This document shows positions 54,033-63,915 of a DNA stretch of 64,000 nt, one piece after another. The notes under the pieces were generated by a model. The model had not been told where the DNA came from and made no database searches. It worked only from the letters and a program-made list of their open reading frames with translations. Origin of the DNA: Mitsuaria sp. 7 (lineage in GTDB: Bacteria > Pseudomonadota > Gammaproteobacteria > Burkholderiales > Burkholderiaceae_C); assembly GCF_001653795.1 (NCBI RefSeq), contig NZ_CP011514.1, positions 4,544,279-4,608,278 of the forward strand. Direction: 5' to 3'. A program made the translations under genes and the position numbers. The stretch's first letter is position 1. The number at the start of each line of letters is the position of its first letter.

Positions 54033-55343
54033 TCAGTTGGCCTTGAAACTGGCCTTCTTCAGCAACGACTCGTACTGCTGGCTCATCACATAGGACTGAA
54101 CCTGAGCCCAGAAATCCATTGTGACGACCACGATGATCAGCAGCGAAGTGCCACCGAAGTAGAACGGTACGTTGTACTTCAGCGTGAGGAACTCAGGCAG
54201 CAGGCACACGCCAGTGATATACACCGCGCCAGCCAGCGTCAACCGCGACAGGATCTTGTCGATGTGCCGAGCGGTTTGATCACCAGGACGAATCCCAGGA
54301 ATGAACGCACCACTCTTTTTCAGGTTGTCTGCGGTCTCACGGCTGTTGAACACCAGCGCCGTGTAGAAGAAGCAGAAGAACACGATCGCTGCTGAATACA
54401 GCAGCACATAGATCGGCTGCCCCGGACGCAGTGCATCCGAGATGTCCTTCAACCAGCGCATGCTGTCACCCGTCGCAAACCAACTCACGAGCGTGGTCGG
54501 CAGCAGGATGATCGACGACGCGAAGATCGGCGGAATCACACCCGACATGTTCAGCTTCAGCGGCAGATGCGAGCTTTGGCCGCCATACACCTTGTTCCCA
54601 ACCTGTCTCTTGGCGTAATTCACCAAGATCTTTCGCTGACCACGTTCCACGAACACAACCAGATAGGTCACGCCGATGATGATTGCAATCACCAGCAGGC
54701 AGGAGATCACGCTCATCGCGCCGGTCCGAACCAACTCGAGAAGACCACCGATGGCACCCGGCAGACCTGCGGCGATACCGCCGAAGATCAGGATCGAAAT
54801 ACCATTACCCAGACCGCGCTCGGTGATCTGCTCACCCAGCCACATCAGGAACATCGTGCCGGCCACCAAACTCGTCACCGCAGTGATGCGGAAGCCGAAG
54901 CCCGGGCTCAGCACCAGCCCAGGCGAGCTTTCCAGCGCGAAAGCAATGCTCAAGCTTTGGAAAATCGCCAGACCCAAGGTGCCATAGCGCGTGTACTGCG
55001 TGATCTTGCGACGCCCCGCTTCGCCTTCCTTCTTCAGCGCCTCCAAGCTCGGCACCACGTATGTCATCAACTGCATGACGATCGAGGCCGAAATGTAGGG
55101 CATGATGCCCAGCGCGAAGACGGTAAAGCGCGACAGCGCACCGCCAGAGAACATGTTGAACAGGCTCAGGATGCCGCCCTGCTGACCCTTGAACAGCTGC
55201 TGGAGCTGCGTCGGATCGATGCCGGGTACAGGGATGTGAGCCCCAACGCGGTAGACGACCAGCGCGAGCACCAGGAACACAAGCCGGCGACGCAGGTCGC
55301 CGAACTTGCCACTCTTGGCCAACTGTGATGCGTTGCTTGCCAC
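54033..55343 (-). CDS. secY: Preprotein translocase channel subunit SecY
   Basis: This 436-residue ten-span channel protein has [18 protein letters not shown] near 35, [20 protein letters not shown] near 80, and [18 protein letters not shown] near 240, the cytosolic loop that contacts ribosome and SecA. It sits at the end of the spc operon, before the degenerate infA and rpmJ. It pairs with SecE and SecG encoded elsewhere. Confidence 0.98.
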   Translation of the reverse strand: MASNASQLAKSGKFGDLRRRLVFLVLALVVYRVGAHIPVPGIDPTQLQQLFKGQQGGILSLFNMFSGGALSRFTVFALGIMPYISASIVMQLMTYVVPSLEALKKEGEAGRRKITQYTRYGTLGLAIFQSLSIAFALESSPGLVLSPGFGFRITAVTSLVAGTMFLMWLGEQITERGLGNGISILIFGGIAAGLPGAIGGLLELVRTGAMSVISCLLVIAIIIGVTYLVVFVERGQRKILVNYAKRQVGNKVYGGQSSHLPLKLNMSGVIPPIFASSIILLPTTLVSWFATGDSMRWLKDISDALRPGQPIYVLLYSAAIVFFCFFYTALVFNSRETADNLKKSGAFIPGIRPGDQTARHIDKILSRLTLAGAVYITGVCLLPEFLTLKYNVPFYFGGTSLLIIVVVTMDFWAQVQSYVMSQQYESLLKKASFKAN

Positions 55344-55369
55344 TGCTGCCTAGTCCTGTGCTTGGATGA

Positions 55370-55801
55370 TCAAGCGACGGAGCCGCCGGCGGCTTCGATC
55401 GCCGCCTTCGCGCCAGCCGTCACGCCCAAGCCTTTGATGCTCACCTTGCGAGTGATCTCACCGGACTTGATGACCTTGACAGCCTTCGCCAGCTCGGACA
55501 CCAGGCCAACGGCCTTGAGCGTCAGCAGGTCAATCTCTTCGCCGGTCAGCTGGTTCAGTTCCGACAGCGTCACTTCCGCATTGAACGGACGAGCCAGCGA
55601 CTTGAAACCACGCTTGGGCAAGCGACGTTGCAGCGGCATCTGGCCGCCTTCGAAGCCCACCTTGTGGAAGCCACCGGCGCGCGACTTCTGACCCTTGTGC
55701 CCACGGCCTGCGGTCTTACCCAGACCGGAGCCAATGCCACGGCCCACGCGACGCTTGGCGTGCTTGGAACCGGTGGCTGGCTTGATGGTATTGAGTTGCA
55801 T
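55370..55801 (-). CDS. rplO: 50S ribosomal protein uL15
   Basis: This 143-residue protein has the Gly-rich start [20 protein letters not shown] and [18 protein letters not shown]. The start at 55801 is preferred because GAGGAA precedes it and homologues begin MQLN; an upstream in-frame start would add 17 unrelated residues. Confidence 0.97.
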   Translation of the reverse strand: MQLNTIKPATGSKHAKRRVGRGIGSGLGKTAGRGHKGQKSRAGGFHKVGFEGGQMPLQRRLPKRGFKSLARPFNAEVTLSELNQLTGEEIDLLTLKAVGLVSELAKAVKVIKSGEITRKVSIKGLGVTAGAKAAIEAAGGSVA

Positions 55802-55826
55802 GTTGTGTTCCTCGTCGATGCCGTGC

Positions 55827-56009
55827 TTACAGCACCTGCACCAGGTAGGCAATCTTGTTGATCATGCCGCGGACCGCCGGGGTGTCCTCCAGCGTCTTCG
55901 TGCTGTTCAGCTTGCGAAGACCCAGGCCAACCACCGTCGCGCGATGATCCTCGCGGCAGCCGATCGGGCTACGGACCAGCTTGACCGTGAGCGTTTTCTT
56001 TTCAGACAT
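55827..56009 (-). CDS. rpmD: 50S ribosomal protein uL30
   Basis: This 60-residue protein begins [17 protein letters not shown] and has the L30 motif [19 protein letters not shown]. It lies between rpsE and rplO. Confidence 0.96.
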   Translation of the reverse strand: MSEKKTLTVKLVRSPIGCREDHRATVVGLGLRKLNSTKTLEDTPAVRGMINKIAYLVQVL

Positions 56010-56025
56010 CTCGATCTCCTGGCGC

Positions 56026-56544
56026 TCAGTTGAAGATTTCTTCAACCGTCTTGCCGCGCTTCGCTGCCACTTGGGCAGGCGTGGAGCAGCGCTTGAGCGC
56101 GTCCAGCGTGGCACGGACCATGTTGTAAGGGTTGGTCGAACCGTGGCTCTTGGTCACGATGTCGGTCACACCCATCACTTCGAAGACGGCGCGCATGGGA
56201 CCGCCTGCGATCACACCGGTACCGGCCGGAGCCGGAGCCATGATCACGTGCGCCGCACCGTGCTCACCCACCACGTTGTGCTGGATGGTGCCGTTACGCA
56301 GCTGAACCTTGACCATGTTGCGGCGGGCCGATTCCATTGCCTTTTGCACGGCAACCGGAACTTCCTTGGCCTTGCCCTTGCCCATGCCGATGCGGCCATC
56401 GCCGTCACCGACCACGGTCAGCGCAGCGAAGGACAGCGTGCGGCCGCCCTTCACAACCTTCGTGACGCGGTTGACCGCGATCATCTTTTCCTTCAGGCCG
56501 TCGTCGTTGCCTTCGGTCTGAGCGCGGGGTTGAAACTTTGCCAT
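56026..56544 (-). CDS. rpsE: 30S ribosomal protein uS5
   Basis: This 172-residue protein has the S5 double-stranded RNA-binding domain ([38 protein letters not shown]) and the conserved C-terminal half. It is followed by rpmD and rplO in the spc operon order. Confidence 0.98.
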   Translation of the reverse strand: MAKFQPRAQTEGNDDGLKEKMIAVNRVTKVVKGGRTLSFAALTVVGDGDGRIGMGKGKAKEVPVAVQKAMESARRNMVKVQLRNGTIQHNVVGEHGAAHVIMAPAPAGTGVIAGGPMRAVFEVMGVTDIVTKSHGSTNPYNMVRATLDALKRCSTPAQVAAKRGKTVEEIFN

Positions 56545-56562
56545 TTCCTAATCCTTTGAGCG

Positions 56563-56922
56563 TCAGAACTGCAGGCCGGCTTCGCGAGCGGCTTCAGCCA
56601 AGGCCTTGACACGACCGTGGTAGGCGAAGCCCGAGCGATCGAAAGCCACCTTCTCGACGCCAGCAGCCTTCGCCTTTTCGGCGATGCGCTTGCCGATCAG
56701 GCTCGCGGCGGCGACGTTGCCACCCTTGCCGGACAGCTGCGTACGCACTTCCTTCTCGGCAGTCGAGGCGGAAGCCAGCACGCGCTGACCGTCTTCGGAG
56801 ATGACCGAAGCGTAGATGTGCAGGTTCGAGCGGAAGACCGTCAGACGGGCCACGCGCTGCAGGGCGATGCGAGCACGCGTTTGACGCGAACGACGCAGGC
56901 GTTGTTCCTTCTTGTTCAGCAT
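56563..56922 (-). CDS. rplR: 50S ribosomal protein uL18
   Basis: This 119-residue 5S-rRNA-binding protein has [20 protein letters not shown] and the C-terminal [20 protein letters not shown] motif. It is 18 bases upstream of rpsE. Confidence 0.98.
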   Translation of the reverse strand: MLNKKEQRLRRSRQTRARIALQRVARLTVFRSNLHIYASVISEDGQRVLASASTAEKEVRTQLSGKGGNVAAASLIGKRIAEKAKAAGVEKVAFDRSGFAYHGRVKALAEAAREAGLQF

Positions 56923-56933
56923 GGCGCGGCTCC

Positions 56934-57467
56934 TTACTTCTTCTTGGTCTCTTTGAGGGAGACCTTTTCGTCGGCGTAGCGGATGCCCTTGCCCTTGTAG
57001 GGCTCCGGCGGACGGATCGCACGCACTTCAGCGGCAATCTGACCGACGACTTGGCGATCGGCACCCTTGATCAGGATTTCCGTCTGCGTCGGGCATTCGA
57101 CCTTGATACCAGCCGGCATGTCCTTGACGACCGGGTGCGAGAACCCGATCTGCAGATTCAGCTTCTGACCTTGAGCCTGGGCGCGGAAACCCACGCCGAC
57201 CAAGTTCAGCTTCTTTTCGAAGCCCTTGCTGACGCCGTTGGCCATGTTGGCCAGCAAGGCACGCATCGTGCCGCTCATCGCATCAGCTTCCGCCGATTCG
57301 TTGACCGGAACGAACGTCAGCTTGCCGCCTTCGAGCTTGACCGTGACCAGAGGGTTCACCGCCACGAACAGAGTGCCCTGGGCACCCTTGACGCTGATCT
57401 TCTCAGCAGTGATCGTCACTTCCACGCCTTGCGGGAGGACGACCGGCATTTTTCCAACGCGGGACAT
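56934..57467 (-). CDS. rplF: 50S ribosomal protein uL6
   Basis: This 177-residue protein begins [19 protein letters not shown] and ends with the uL6 signature [15 protein letters not shown]. Its two related halves are intact. It lies between rpsH and rplR. Confidence 0.98.
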   Translation of the reverse strand: MSRVGKMPVVLPQGVEVTITAEKISVKGAQGTLFVAVNPLVTVKLEGGKLTFVPVNESAEADAMSGTMRALLANMANGVSKGFEKKLNLVGVGFRAQAQGQKLNLQIGFSHPVVKDMPAGIKVECPTQTEILIKGADRQVVGQIAAEVRAIRPPEPYKGKGIRYADEKVSLKETKKK

Positions 57468-57485
57468 TGTCTGTCTCTCCTTGGC

Positions 57486-57881
57486 TTATGCGACGTAGCA
57501 GAGCACTTCGCCGCCGACACCGGCTTGACGTGCTTTGCGGTCGGTCATCACGCCCTTCGGGGTGGTGACGATCGCCACACCCAGGCCATTCATGACCTGG
57601 GGAATATCGTGGCGGCCCTTGTAGATGCGCAGGCCGGGACGGCTCACGCGCTCGATGCGCTCGATCACCGGACGGCCGGCGTAATACTTCAGCGCGATCT
57701 CGAGCTCCGGGCGGGCTGCATCGCCACGCACCGCGAAATCATCGATATAGCCTTCATCCTTCAGGACCTTGGCGATCGCGACCTTCAGCTTCGACGAAGG
57801 CATCACGACGCTGGCCTTCTCAACGCTCTGGGCGTTGCGAATGCGGGTCAGCATATCGGCGATAGGATCACTCATGCTCAT
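57486..57881 (-). CDS. rpsH: 30S ribosomal protein uS8
   Basis: This 131-residue protein begins [17 protein letters not shown]; a second Met two codons later is the usual start in relatives. It contains the [20 protein letters not shown] and [12 protein letters not shown] motifs. In E. coli S8 represses the spc operon; the binding site could not be verified here. Confidence 0.98.
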   Translation of the reverse strand: MSMSDPIADMLTRIRNAQSVEKASVVMPSSKLKVAIAKVLKDEGYIDDFAVRGDAARPELEIALKYYAGRPVIERIERVSRPGLRIYKGRHDIPQVMNGLGVAIVTTPKGVMTDRKARQAGVGGEVLCYVA

Positions 57882-57904
57882 ACGAAATCTCCTAAACCTG
57901 CCGA

Positions 57905-58210
57905 TTACCAGCTGGCCTTGACGACACCGGGGATGTCGCCCTTGAAGGCCAGCTCACGAATCTTGTTACGTGCCAGGCCGAACTTGCGGAACGTACCGCG
58001 GGGGCGGCCGGTCAGCTCGCAGCGGTTGCGCTGGCGGGTCGGGTTGGCGTTGCGGGGCAGCTTCTGCAGCTCCAGGCGGGCCAGATAGCGCTCTTCGTCC
58101 GACTTCTTGCTGTCGTCGATGATGGCCTTCAGTTCCGCGTACTTCTTCGCGTACTTGGCGACCAGTTGGGCGCGCTTCAGCTCACGTTGCTTGATCGAGA
58201 GTTTTGCCAC
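57905..58210 (-). CDS. rpsN: 30S ribosomal protein uS14, long form
   Basis: This 101-residue protein is the C-minus form: the usual CxxC zinc knuckles are absent and the sequence is longer than the 61-residue zinc form. It carries the [20 protein letters not shown] motif. It lies between rplE and rpsH. Confidence 0.97.
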   Translation of the reverse strand: MAKLSIKQRELKRAQLVAKYAKKYAELKAIIDDSKKSDEERYLARLELQKLPRNANPTRQRNRCELTGRPRGTFRKFGLARNKIRELAFKGDIPGVVKASW

Positions 58211-58218
58211 GGGTCACC

Positions 58219-58758
58219 TCAGTTCTTGAACGGGAACTTGAACGCAGCCAGCAGTGCCTTGGCTTCGTCGTCCGTCTTGGCAGTCGTCGTGATGCTGATG
58301 TTCAGACCACGCAGAGCATCCACCTTGTCGTATTCGATTTCGGGGAAGATGATCTGTTCCTTGACGCCGATGTTGTAGTTACCGCGACCGTCGAACGAAC
58401 GACCCGAGATACCACGGAAGTCACGCACGCGCGGCAGGGCCACGGTCACGAAACGGTCCAGGAATTCGTACATCGTGGCGCCACGCAGGGTCACCATGCA
58501 GCCGATAGGCACGCCGTCACGAATCTTGAAGCCGGCGATCGCCTTCTTCGACTTCGTAACGACCGGCTTCTGGCCAGCGATCTTGGTCAGGTCGCCCACG
58601 GCGTGGTCCATGACCTTCTTGTCGGCGACCGCCTCGCTCACGCCCATGTTCAGCGTGATCTTGGTGATGCGCGGCACTTCCATCACGGACTTGTAGCCGA
58701 ACTTCTCGGTCAGACCGGGGACGACTTTCTCGCGATAGAACTCTTGCAAACGAGCCAT
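58219..58758 (-). CDS. rplE: 50S ribosomal protein uL5
   Basis: This 179-residue 5S-rRNA-binding protein begins [20 protein letters not shown] and has [20 protein letters not shown]. It is directly upstream of rpsN, 8 bases apart. Confidence 0.98.
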   Translation of the reverse strand: MARLQEFYREKVVPGLTEKFGYKSVMEVPRITKITLNMGVSEAVADKKVMDHAVGDLTKIAGQKPVVTKSKKAIAGFKIRDGVPIGCMVTLRGATMYEFLDRFVTVALPRVRDFRGISGRSFDGRGNYNIGVKEQIIFPEIEYDKVDALRGLNISITTTAKTDDEAKALLAAFKFPFKN

Positions 58759-58768
58759 GTCTTACCCC

Positions 58769-59086
58769 TTAGGCCTTGATCTCTTCGCCGGTCGACTTGA
58801 ACACGCGCACCCGCTTGCCATCGGCGCCGAGCTTGATGCCCACGCGATCGGCCTTGCCGGAAGCGGCGTTGAAGATCGCCACGTTGGATTGATGGATGGG
58901 CATGGACTTGTCAACGATGCCGCCAGTCGTACCCTTCAGCGGATTCGGCTTGACGTGCTTCTTGACGACGTTGATGCCGTCGATGACGACATGGTCAGCG
59001 TCCACACGCAGCGTAACGGTGCCGCGCTTACCCTTGTCGCGGCCGGTCAGGACGATGATCTCGTCGCCTGTGCGAATCTTGTTCAT
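58769..59086 (-). CDS. rplX: 50S ribosomal protein uL24
   Basis: This 105-residue protein has an N-terminal KOW motif ([20 protein letters not shown]), and the [19 protein letters not shown] segment characteristic of uL24. It lies between rplN and rplE. Confidence 0.98.
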   Translation of the reverse strand: MNKIRTGDEIIVLTGRDKGKRGTVTLRVDADHVVIDGINVVKKHVKPNPLKGTTGGIVDKSMPIHQSNVAIFNAASGKADRVGIKLGADGKRVRVFKSTGEEIKA

Positions 59087-59111
59087 GGCAATACCTTTGT
59101 CTGAGCGGGGC

Positions 59112-59480
59112 TTAGAGCACCTCAGGCGCCAGCGACACGATCTTCATGAAGCGCTCGGTACGCAGTTCACGCGTGACCGGGCCGAAGATGCGGGTGCCGA
59201 TGGGCTCCAGCTTGGCGTTCAGCAGCACGGCGGCATTGCCGTCGAACTTGACCAGGGAGCCGTCTTGGCGGCGCACACCCTTGGCAGTGCGCACGACCAC
59301 CGCGTTATAGACCTCGCCTTTTTTGACGCGGCCTCGCGGCGCAGCTTCCTTGATGCTGACCTTGATGATGTCGCCAATATGTGCATAACGACGCTTGGAA
59401 CCACCAAGCACCTTGATGCACATGACGGACTTGGCGCCAGTGTTGTCCGCGACGTCGAGTCGCGATTGCATTTGGATCAT
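59112..59480 (-). CDS. rplN: 50S ribosomal protein uL14
   Basis: This 122-residue protein has the uL14 start [20 protein letters not shown] and [20 protein letters not shown]. The start at 59480 follows family length; an in-frame upstream codon at 59492 would add four residues. It is the first gene of the spc operon, with a leader of about 200 bases after the promoter at 59693-59722. Confidence 0.98.
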   Translation of the reverse strand: MIQMQSRLDVADNTGAKSVMCIKVLGGSKRRYAHIGDIIKVSIKEAAPRGRVKKGEVYNAVVVRTAKGVRRQDGSLVKFDGNAAVLLNAKLEPIGTRIFGPVTRELRTERFMKIVSLAPEVL

Positions 59481-59692
59481 GTCTGTCCCCAACTTTTCCC
59501 GCTAAGGCAACTGCGACCATCGCAGCCATCCAGAGAGCGGTCAGTCTTGGGCCCGTAAGCCAATCACCTGTCACCTTGCGGCGACCCGCGTCTGGCCTAA
59601 ATGGGCAAGAAACCTAGAACCGAAGGCTGCTGTCCTGTGCGCTGGTCACAGAACCCGTCGAGCGACGGAGCCACCATTCGGCGAAGCTGCGG
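59481..59692 (-). promoter_or_regulatory. Long 5' leader of the spc operon
   Basis: About 205 bases separate the predicted transcription start near 59685 from the rplN ATG. The leader contains small dyads (for example TGCGA-N3-TCGCA near 59512-59526) and no reading frame with coding character. A leader of this length is compatible with feedback control by a ribosomal protein; no binding site is recognised. Confidence 0.45.
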
Positions 59693-59722
59693 ATTATGCG
59701 GCAAGCACAATCCGCCTGTCAA
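59693..59722 (-). promoter_or_regulatory. Strong sigma-70 promoter of the spc operon
   Basis: On the minus strand, perfect TTGACA (59722-59717), an 18-nt spacer and CATAAT (59698-59693) point toward rplN. It lies immediately downstream of the peroxiredoxin stop. Confidence 0.75.
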
Positions 59723-59738
59723 CTGATGTTGTTGCTCG

Positions 59739-60248
59739 TCAGAGCGATTGCGCCTGCTTGAGCAGCGTTCCCGCATCGCTGACCTCGAATTTGCCCGGCG
59801 CCTCAATGTTGAGACTCTTGACCACGCCGTCCTTGACCAGCATCGAGTAGCGCTGCGAGCGCAGGCCCATGCCGCGCGCGACAAGGTCGAGCGTCAAACC
59901 AGTGGCTTGGGTGAACGTGGCGCTGCCATCAGCCATCATGCGGACCTTGCCGGCGGTCTTCTGTTCACGACCCCAGGCCCCCATCACGAACGCATCGTTG
60001 ACGGACACACACCAGATTTCATCCACACCCGCAGCCTTGAGCGCATCAGCCTCCGCGACATAGCCGGGGACATGCTGCGCGGAGCAGGTCGGCGTGAACG
60101 CGCCAGGCAGCGCGAAAATCGCCACCGTCTTTCCCGCAGTCAGCTTCTCAATGTCGAAACTGTTCGGGCCGAGCGAGCAACCCTCGCCCTCGACCTCGAT
60201 GAATTCCTGCAAATTACCGGCCGGCAGTTGATCGCCCACTTTCAGCAT
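59739..60248 (-). CDS. Peroxiredoxin (Prx5/redoxin type)
   Basis: This 169-residue thiol peroxidase reduces hydrogen peroxide and alkyl hydroperoxides. It has the PGAFTPTCS motif with peroxidatic C55, GYVAEADALKAAGVDEIWCV with a second cysteine C80, and the VNDAFVMGAWGREQ region typical of the Prx5 group. There is no fused glutaredoxin domain, so an external thiol reductant is needed. AGGAG lies about seven bases before the ATG. It sits on the minus strand between rpsQ and rplN, bounded upstream by a terminator and downstream by the spc promoter, so it forms its own unit. Confidence 0.92.
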   Translation of the reverse strand: MLKVGDQLPAGNLQEFIEVEGEGCSLGPNSFDIEKLTAGKTVAIFALPGAFTPTCSAQHVPGYVAEADALKAAGVDEIWCVSVNDAFVMGAWGREQKTAGKVRMMADGSATFTQATGLTLDLVARGMGLRSQRYSMLVKDGVVKSLNIEAPGKFEVSDAGTLLKQAQSL

Positions 60249-60300
60249 GTCGCGCTCCTGATTCTGTTGTCGGTTGAATGAAAGCGGCAGAGTGTGCCGC

Positions 60301-60350
60301 GAAAAATGAAAAATGGCTGGACACCGGGAATTCCGATGTTCCAGCCATTT
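60301..60350 (-). terminator. Intrinsic terminator after rpsQ
   Basis: Perfect 11-bp arms (60311-60321 with 60340-60350) enclose an 18-nt loop. On the minus strand the stem ends in a T-rich run TTTTTCATTTTTCG. It closes the S10 operon before the peroxiredoxin gene. Confidence 0.85.
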
Positions 60351-60411
60351 CCGGCCAGGTCGCGGTCTCCCGCGCGTGGCACATGTCGCGCTCGCTGCGC
60401 GACATTGGCGA

Positions 60412-60681
60412 TCAGACCAACTGAGCCTTCTGGACCAGGCGGGTCACAACCCAGCTCTTGGTCTTCGAAAGCGGACGGCCTTCGGCGATCTCGACCACGT
60501 CACCCATCTTGTACTCGCCATTTTCATCATGGGCGTGGTACTTGCGGGAACGGGCCACGATCTTGCCGTAAAGCTCGTGCTTGGCACGGCGCTCAACCAG
60601 CACGGTGATCGTCTTGGCGCGCTTGTCGCTGACGACGCGACCGATCAGGGTGCGGGTGTTCTTCTCTTGAGCTTGCGTCAT
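60412..60681 (-). CDS. rpsQ: 30S ribosomal protein uS17
   Basis: This 89-residue protein has [20 protein letters not shown] and [19 protein letters not shown]. Its ATG overlaps the rpmC stop by four bases. It is the last gene of the S10 operon here and is followed by the terminator at 60301-60350. Confidence 0.98.
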   Translation of the reverse strand: MTQAQEKNTRTLIGRVVSDKRAKTITVLVERRAKHELYGKIVARSRKYHAHDENGEYKMGDVVEIAEGRPLSKTKSWVVTRLVQKAQLV

Positions 60682-60875
60682 TTCGCGGCTCCCTTCTTCT
60701 CGGCCAGGATGGTCTTGGCGCGGGCGATGTCACGACGCGTATTGCCCAACACCGAAGTGTTGGTCAGTTGTTGCGTCGCCTTTTGCATGCGCAGACCAAA
60801 GTGGGCCTTCAGCAGATCGGTGACTTCCTTCTTCAAGGCGGTCACGTCTTTCGCGCGCAGTTCAGATGCTTTCAT
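60678..60875 (-). CDS. rpmC: 50S ribosomal protein uL29
   Basis: This 65-residue protein begins [18 protein letters not shown] and has the uL29 motif [19 protein letters not shown]. Its end overlaps the rpsQ start. Confidence 0.97.
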   Translation of the reverse strand: MKASELRAKDVTALKKEVTDLLKAHFGLRMQKATQQLTNTSVLGNTRRDIARAKTILAEKKGAAK

Positions 60876-60889
60876 GGGGTGTTCTCCAA

Positions 60890-61306
60890 TCAGGCGCCGA
60901 GCTGGCGGGCCACGAAGGTGCAGCGCAGGGGCAGCTTGGCAGCGGCCAGCGTGAACGCCTCGCGCGCCAGAGCCTCAGGCACGCCATTGACCTCGTAGAG
61001 CACCTTGCCGGGCTGGATCTCAGCCACGTAGTACTCCGGATTTCCCTTGCCGTTGCCCATACGGACTTCGGCGGGCTTTTGCGAGATCGGCTTATCCGGG
61101 AAGATCCGGATGAAAATCCGGCCACCGCGCTTGATGTGACGCGAGATGGCGCGGCGAGCCGCTTCAATCTGACGAGCCGTGATGCGGCCGCGTTCGGTGG
61201 CCTTCAGGCCGAAGTCACCGAAAGCAACGGTCGCGCCGCGGGTCGCAACACCAGTGTTGCGGCCCTTTTGCTCCTTGCGGTATTTGCGACGAGCGGGTTG
61301 CAGCAT
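60890..61306 (-). CDS. rplP: 50S ribosomal protein uL16
   Basis: This 138-residue protein begins [17 protein letters not shown] and has the [20 protein letters not shown] motif containing the conserved uL16 loop. It lies between rpsC and rpmC. Confidence 0.98.
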   Translation of the reverse strand: MLQPARRKYRKEQKGRNTGVATRGATVAFGDFGLKATERGRITARQIEAARRAISRHIKRGGRIFIRIFPDKPISQKPAEVRMGNGKGNPEYYVAEIQPGKVLYEVNGVPEALAREAFTLAAAKLPLRCTFVARQLGA

Positions 61307-61318
61307 GTTGAGTTCTCC

Positions 61319-62128
61319 TTACGCCTGGCCGCCGTCAGCGGCGGGCTTGCGCACCACACGCTTCGCAGCAGGCTTGTCGCCGCCTTCGGCAGGCTTGTCG
61401 CCACGACCACGGCCACCCGGCGCGCCCGGACGGGCATTGCGACGGGGACGACGATCATCTTCGGCACCCGGGGGGGTGTTGATCACGGGGGCCTCGCCAT
61501 TGGCCAGGCGGTCACCGCGGTACACCCACACCTTGACGCCGATCACGCCGTAGGTGGTCTTGGCTTCGGAGAAGCCGTAATCGATGTCAGCCTTCAGGGT
61601 GTGCAGGGGCACACGGCCTTCGCGATACCACTCGGTACGAGCGATTTCGATGCCGTTCAGACGGCCGGCAGACATGATCTTGATGCCCTGCGCGCCCAGA
61701 CGCATCGCGTTCTGCATCGCGCGCTTCATGGCACGACGGAACATGATGCGCTTTTCGAGCTGCTGGGTGATCGAGTCGGCGATCAGCTGGGCATCGATTT
61801 CAGGCTTGCGCACTTCCTCGATGTTGACCGCCACAGGCACGCCCAGACGCTTGGTCAGTTCGGCCTTCAGGTTCTCGATGTCCTCGCCCTTCTTGCCGAT
61901 CACCACGCCCGGACGGGCCGAGAAGATCGTGATGCGGGCGTTCTTCGCAGGACGCTCGATCAGGATGCGCGAAACGGCGGCGTTCTTCAGCTTGGCCTTC
62001 AGGAACTCGCGAACTTGCAGATCTTCGGCCAGCATCGTGGCGAAGTTCTGGTTGTTCGCGTACCAGCGCGACGCCCAGTTACGGGTGACGGGCAGGCGGA
62101 AGCCAGTCGGATGAATTTTCTGTCCCAT
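61319..62128 (-). CDS. rpsC: 30S ribosomal protein uS3 with extended C-terminus
   Basis: This 269-residue protein has the N-terminal KH domain with the GKKG loop ([15 protein letters not shown]) and the S3 C-terminal domain ([19 protein letters not shown]). The tail from about residue 215 onward is a Pro/Gly/Arg/Lys-rich, disordered extension ending [12 protein letters not shown], longer than the 233-residue E. coli form; extended uS3 tails are known in Burkholderiales. Confidence 0.97.
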   Translation of the reverse strand: MGQKIHPTGFRLPVTRNWASRWYANNQNFATMLAEDLQVREFLKAKLKNAAVSRILIERPAKNARITIFSARPGVVIGKKGEDIENLKAELTKRLGVPVAVNIEEVRKPEIDAQLIADSITQQLEKRIMFRRAMKRAMQNAMRLGAQGIKIMSAGRLNGIEIARTEWYREGRVPLHTLKADIDYGFSEAKTTYGVIGVKVWVYRGDRLANGEAPVINTPPGAEDDRRPRRNARPGAPGGRGRGDKPAEGGDKPAAKRVVRKPAADGGQA

Positions 62129-62143
62129 AGTCTTCCTTCAGGC

Positions 62144-62473
62144 TCAGTGGCCGACGGTCACGTAGATATGGCAGGTCGGCTTGCTGATGCGATTGCCGCG
62201 GCCCTTGGCGCGCGCGGAGAACCGCTTCAGCGTGGTGCCCTGCTCCACGTAGATCGAAGTGACCTTCAGCTCGTCAATGTCGGCACCGTCGTTGTGCTCG
62301 GCATTGGCGATCGCCGATTCCAGCGCCTTCTTGATGATCAGCGCGGCCTTCTTCTGGGTGAACTCGAGGATGTTCAGCGCTTGATCCACCTTCTTGCCGC
62401 GGATCAGGTCCGCCACGAGGCGGCCCTTATCAAACGACAGGCGGACGCCACGAACGATTGCTTTGGTTTCCAT
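62144..62473 (-). CDS. rplV: 50S ribosomal protein uL22
   Basis: This 109-residue protein begins [20 protein letters not shown]. The start at 62473 is preferred over the in-frame ATG at 62482 because AAGGA lies eight bases upstream of it. It lies between rpsS and rpsC. Confidence 0.97.
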   Translation of the reverse strand: METKAIVRGVRLSFDKGRLVADLIRGKKVDQALNILEFTQKKAALIIKKALESAIANAEHNDGADIDELKVTSIYVEQGTTLKRFSARAKGRGNRISKPTCHIYVTVGH

Positions 62474-62484
62474 CGTCGTCATCC

Positions 62485-62763
62485 TTACTTCTTGCCGGCC
62501 TTCTTGTCGGCCGGGTGGCCTTTGAAGGTACGGGTCAGAGCGAACTCACCCAGCTTGTGACCAACCATCTGGTCGGACACATAGACCGGCACGTGCTGCT
62601 TGCCGTTGTGCACAGCGATCGTCAGACCGATGAACTCGGGCAGGATCGTCGAACGGCGCGACCAGGTCTTGATCGGCTTCTTGTCCTTGATGGCAACAGC
62701 CTTGTCGACCTTGGCCATCAGGTGATGGTCCACGAAGGGACCCTTCTTGAGGGAACGAGCCAT
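62485..62763 (-). CDS. rpsS: 30S ribosomal protein uS19
   Basis: This 92-residue protein begins [20 protein letters not shown] and has the [20 protein letters not shown] motif. It is 13 bases downstream of rplB. Confidence 0.98.
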   Translation of the reverse strand: MARSLKKGPFVDHHLMAKVDKAVAIKDKKPIKTWSRRSTILPEFIGLTIAVHNGKQHVPVYVSDQMVGHKLGEFALTRTFKGHPADKKAGKK

Positions 62764-62776
62764 GTTGGTCTACCCC

Positions 62777-63601
62777 TTACTTCTTGCGACGCGAGACGAT
62801 GAAAGTCTGCGTGCGCTTGTTGTTGCGAGTGCGGTAGCCCTTCGTCAGGGTGTTCCACGGCGACACAGGGGCCTGACCTTCACCCGTACGACCCTCACCA
62901 CCACCGTGCGGGTGGTCGACCGGGTTCATGGCGGTACCACGCACGGTCGGGCGGATGCCCTTCCAGCGGATGGCGCCGGCCTTGCCGTACTGGCGCAGGC
63001 TGTGCTCTTCGTTGCTCACTTCACCGATGGTGGCGCGGCAGTCGATGTGCACGCGGCGGACTTCGCCGGAGCGCAGACGGATCTGGGCGTACGAACCATC
63101 ACGCGCCATCAGCACCACGGAGGTACCAGCGGAACGCGCGATCTGGGCACCCTTGCTCGGCAGCAGTTCCACGCAGTGGATCGTCGAACCCACGGGAATG
63201 TTGCGGATAGGCAAGGTGTTGCCGACCTTGATCGGAGCCTCAGCGCCGCTCAGGATCGTCGAGCCGACTTCCAGATTGCGCGGAGCAATGATGTAGCGAC
63301 GCTCGCCGTCGGCATAGCACACCAGAGCGATGTGGGCCGTACGGTTCGGGTCGTACTCGATGCGCTCGACCTTCGCCGGGATGCCATCCTTGTTGCGACG
63401 GAAGTCGACCACACGGTAGTGGTGCTTGTGACCACCGCCCTTGTGGCGCATCGTGATGTGACCGTTGTTGTTACGGCCGGAGTTCTGCTTCTGGGGCTCG
63501 AGCAGCGAAGCCTCGGGAGCGCCCTTGTGCAGGTGCTTATGCACCACCTTCACCACGCCACGACGGCCTGGCGAAGTCGGCTTGACTTTAACGACGGCCA
63601 T
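62777..63601 (-). CDS. rplB: 50S ribosomal protein uL2
   Basis: This 274-residue peptidyl-transferase-centre protein has the conserved [20 protein letters not shown] segment near residue 45-65 and the catalytic-region loop [20 protein letters not shown] near 225. Its ATG overlaps the last base of the rplW stop. Confidence 0.98.
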   Translation of the reverse strand: MAVVKVKPTSPGRRGVVKVVHKHLHKGAPEASLLEPQKQNSGRNNNGHITMRHKGGGHKHHYRVVDFRRNKDGIPAKVERIEYDPNRTAHIALVCYADGERRYIIAPRNLEVGSTILSGAEAPIKVGNTLPIRNIPVGSTIHCVELLPSKGAQIARSAGTSVVLMARDGSYAQIRLRSGEVRRVHIDCRATIGEVSNEEHSLRQYGKAGAIRWKGIRPTVRGTAMNPVDHPHGGGEGRTGEGQAPVSPWNTLTKGYRTRNNKRTQTFIVSRRKK

Positions 63602-63915
63602 TACGCAGCCTCCCCGGAGAAGTTGAGCTCCTGGCCAGCCTTCAACGACACATACGCCTTCTTGACGTGGTCGCGACGGCCTTGACGGCCACCGAAGCGC
63701 TTGGTCTTGCCCTTGACGTTGACGACGTTCACAGCGTCGACCTCGACCTTGAACATCAGTTCAACAGCGGCCTTGATCTCGGGCTTCGTCGCATCGCGCA
63801 AGACCTTGAACAGGACTTGGTTGTGCTTTTCGCCAGCCATCGTGGCCTTCTCGGACACGATCGGAGCGAGCAGCACCTTGGCCAGACGGCCATCAGCAAA
63901 CTTGGGCGCGCTCAT
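63601..63915 (-). CDS. rplW: 50S ribosomal protein uL23
   Basis: This 104-residue exit-tunnel protein has [20 protein letters not shown] and [20 protein letters not shown]. Its ATG overlaps the rplD stop by four bases (ATGA). It contacts SRP and trigger factor at the tunnel exit. Confidence 0.97.
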   Translation of the reverse strand: MSAPKFADGRLAKVLLAPIVSEKATMAGEKHNQVLFKVLRDATKPEIKAAVELMFKVEVDAVNVVNVKGKTKRFGGRQGRRDHVKKAYVSLKAGQELNFSGEAA

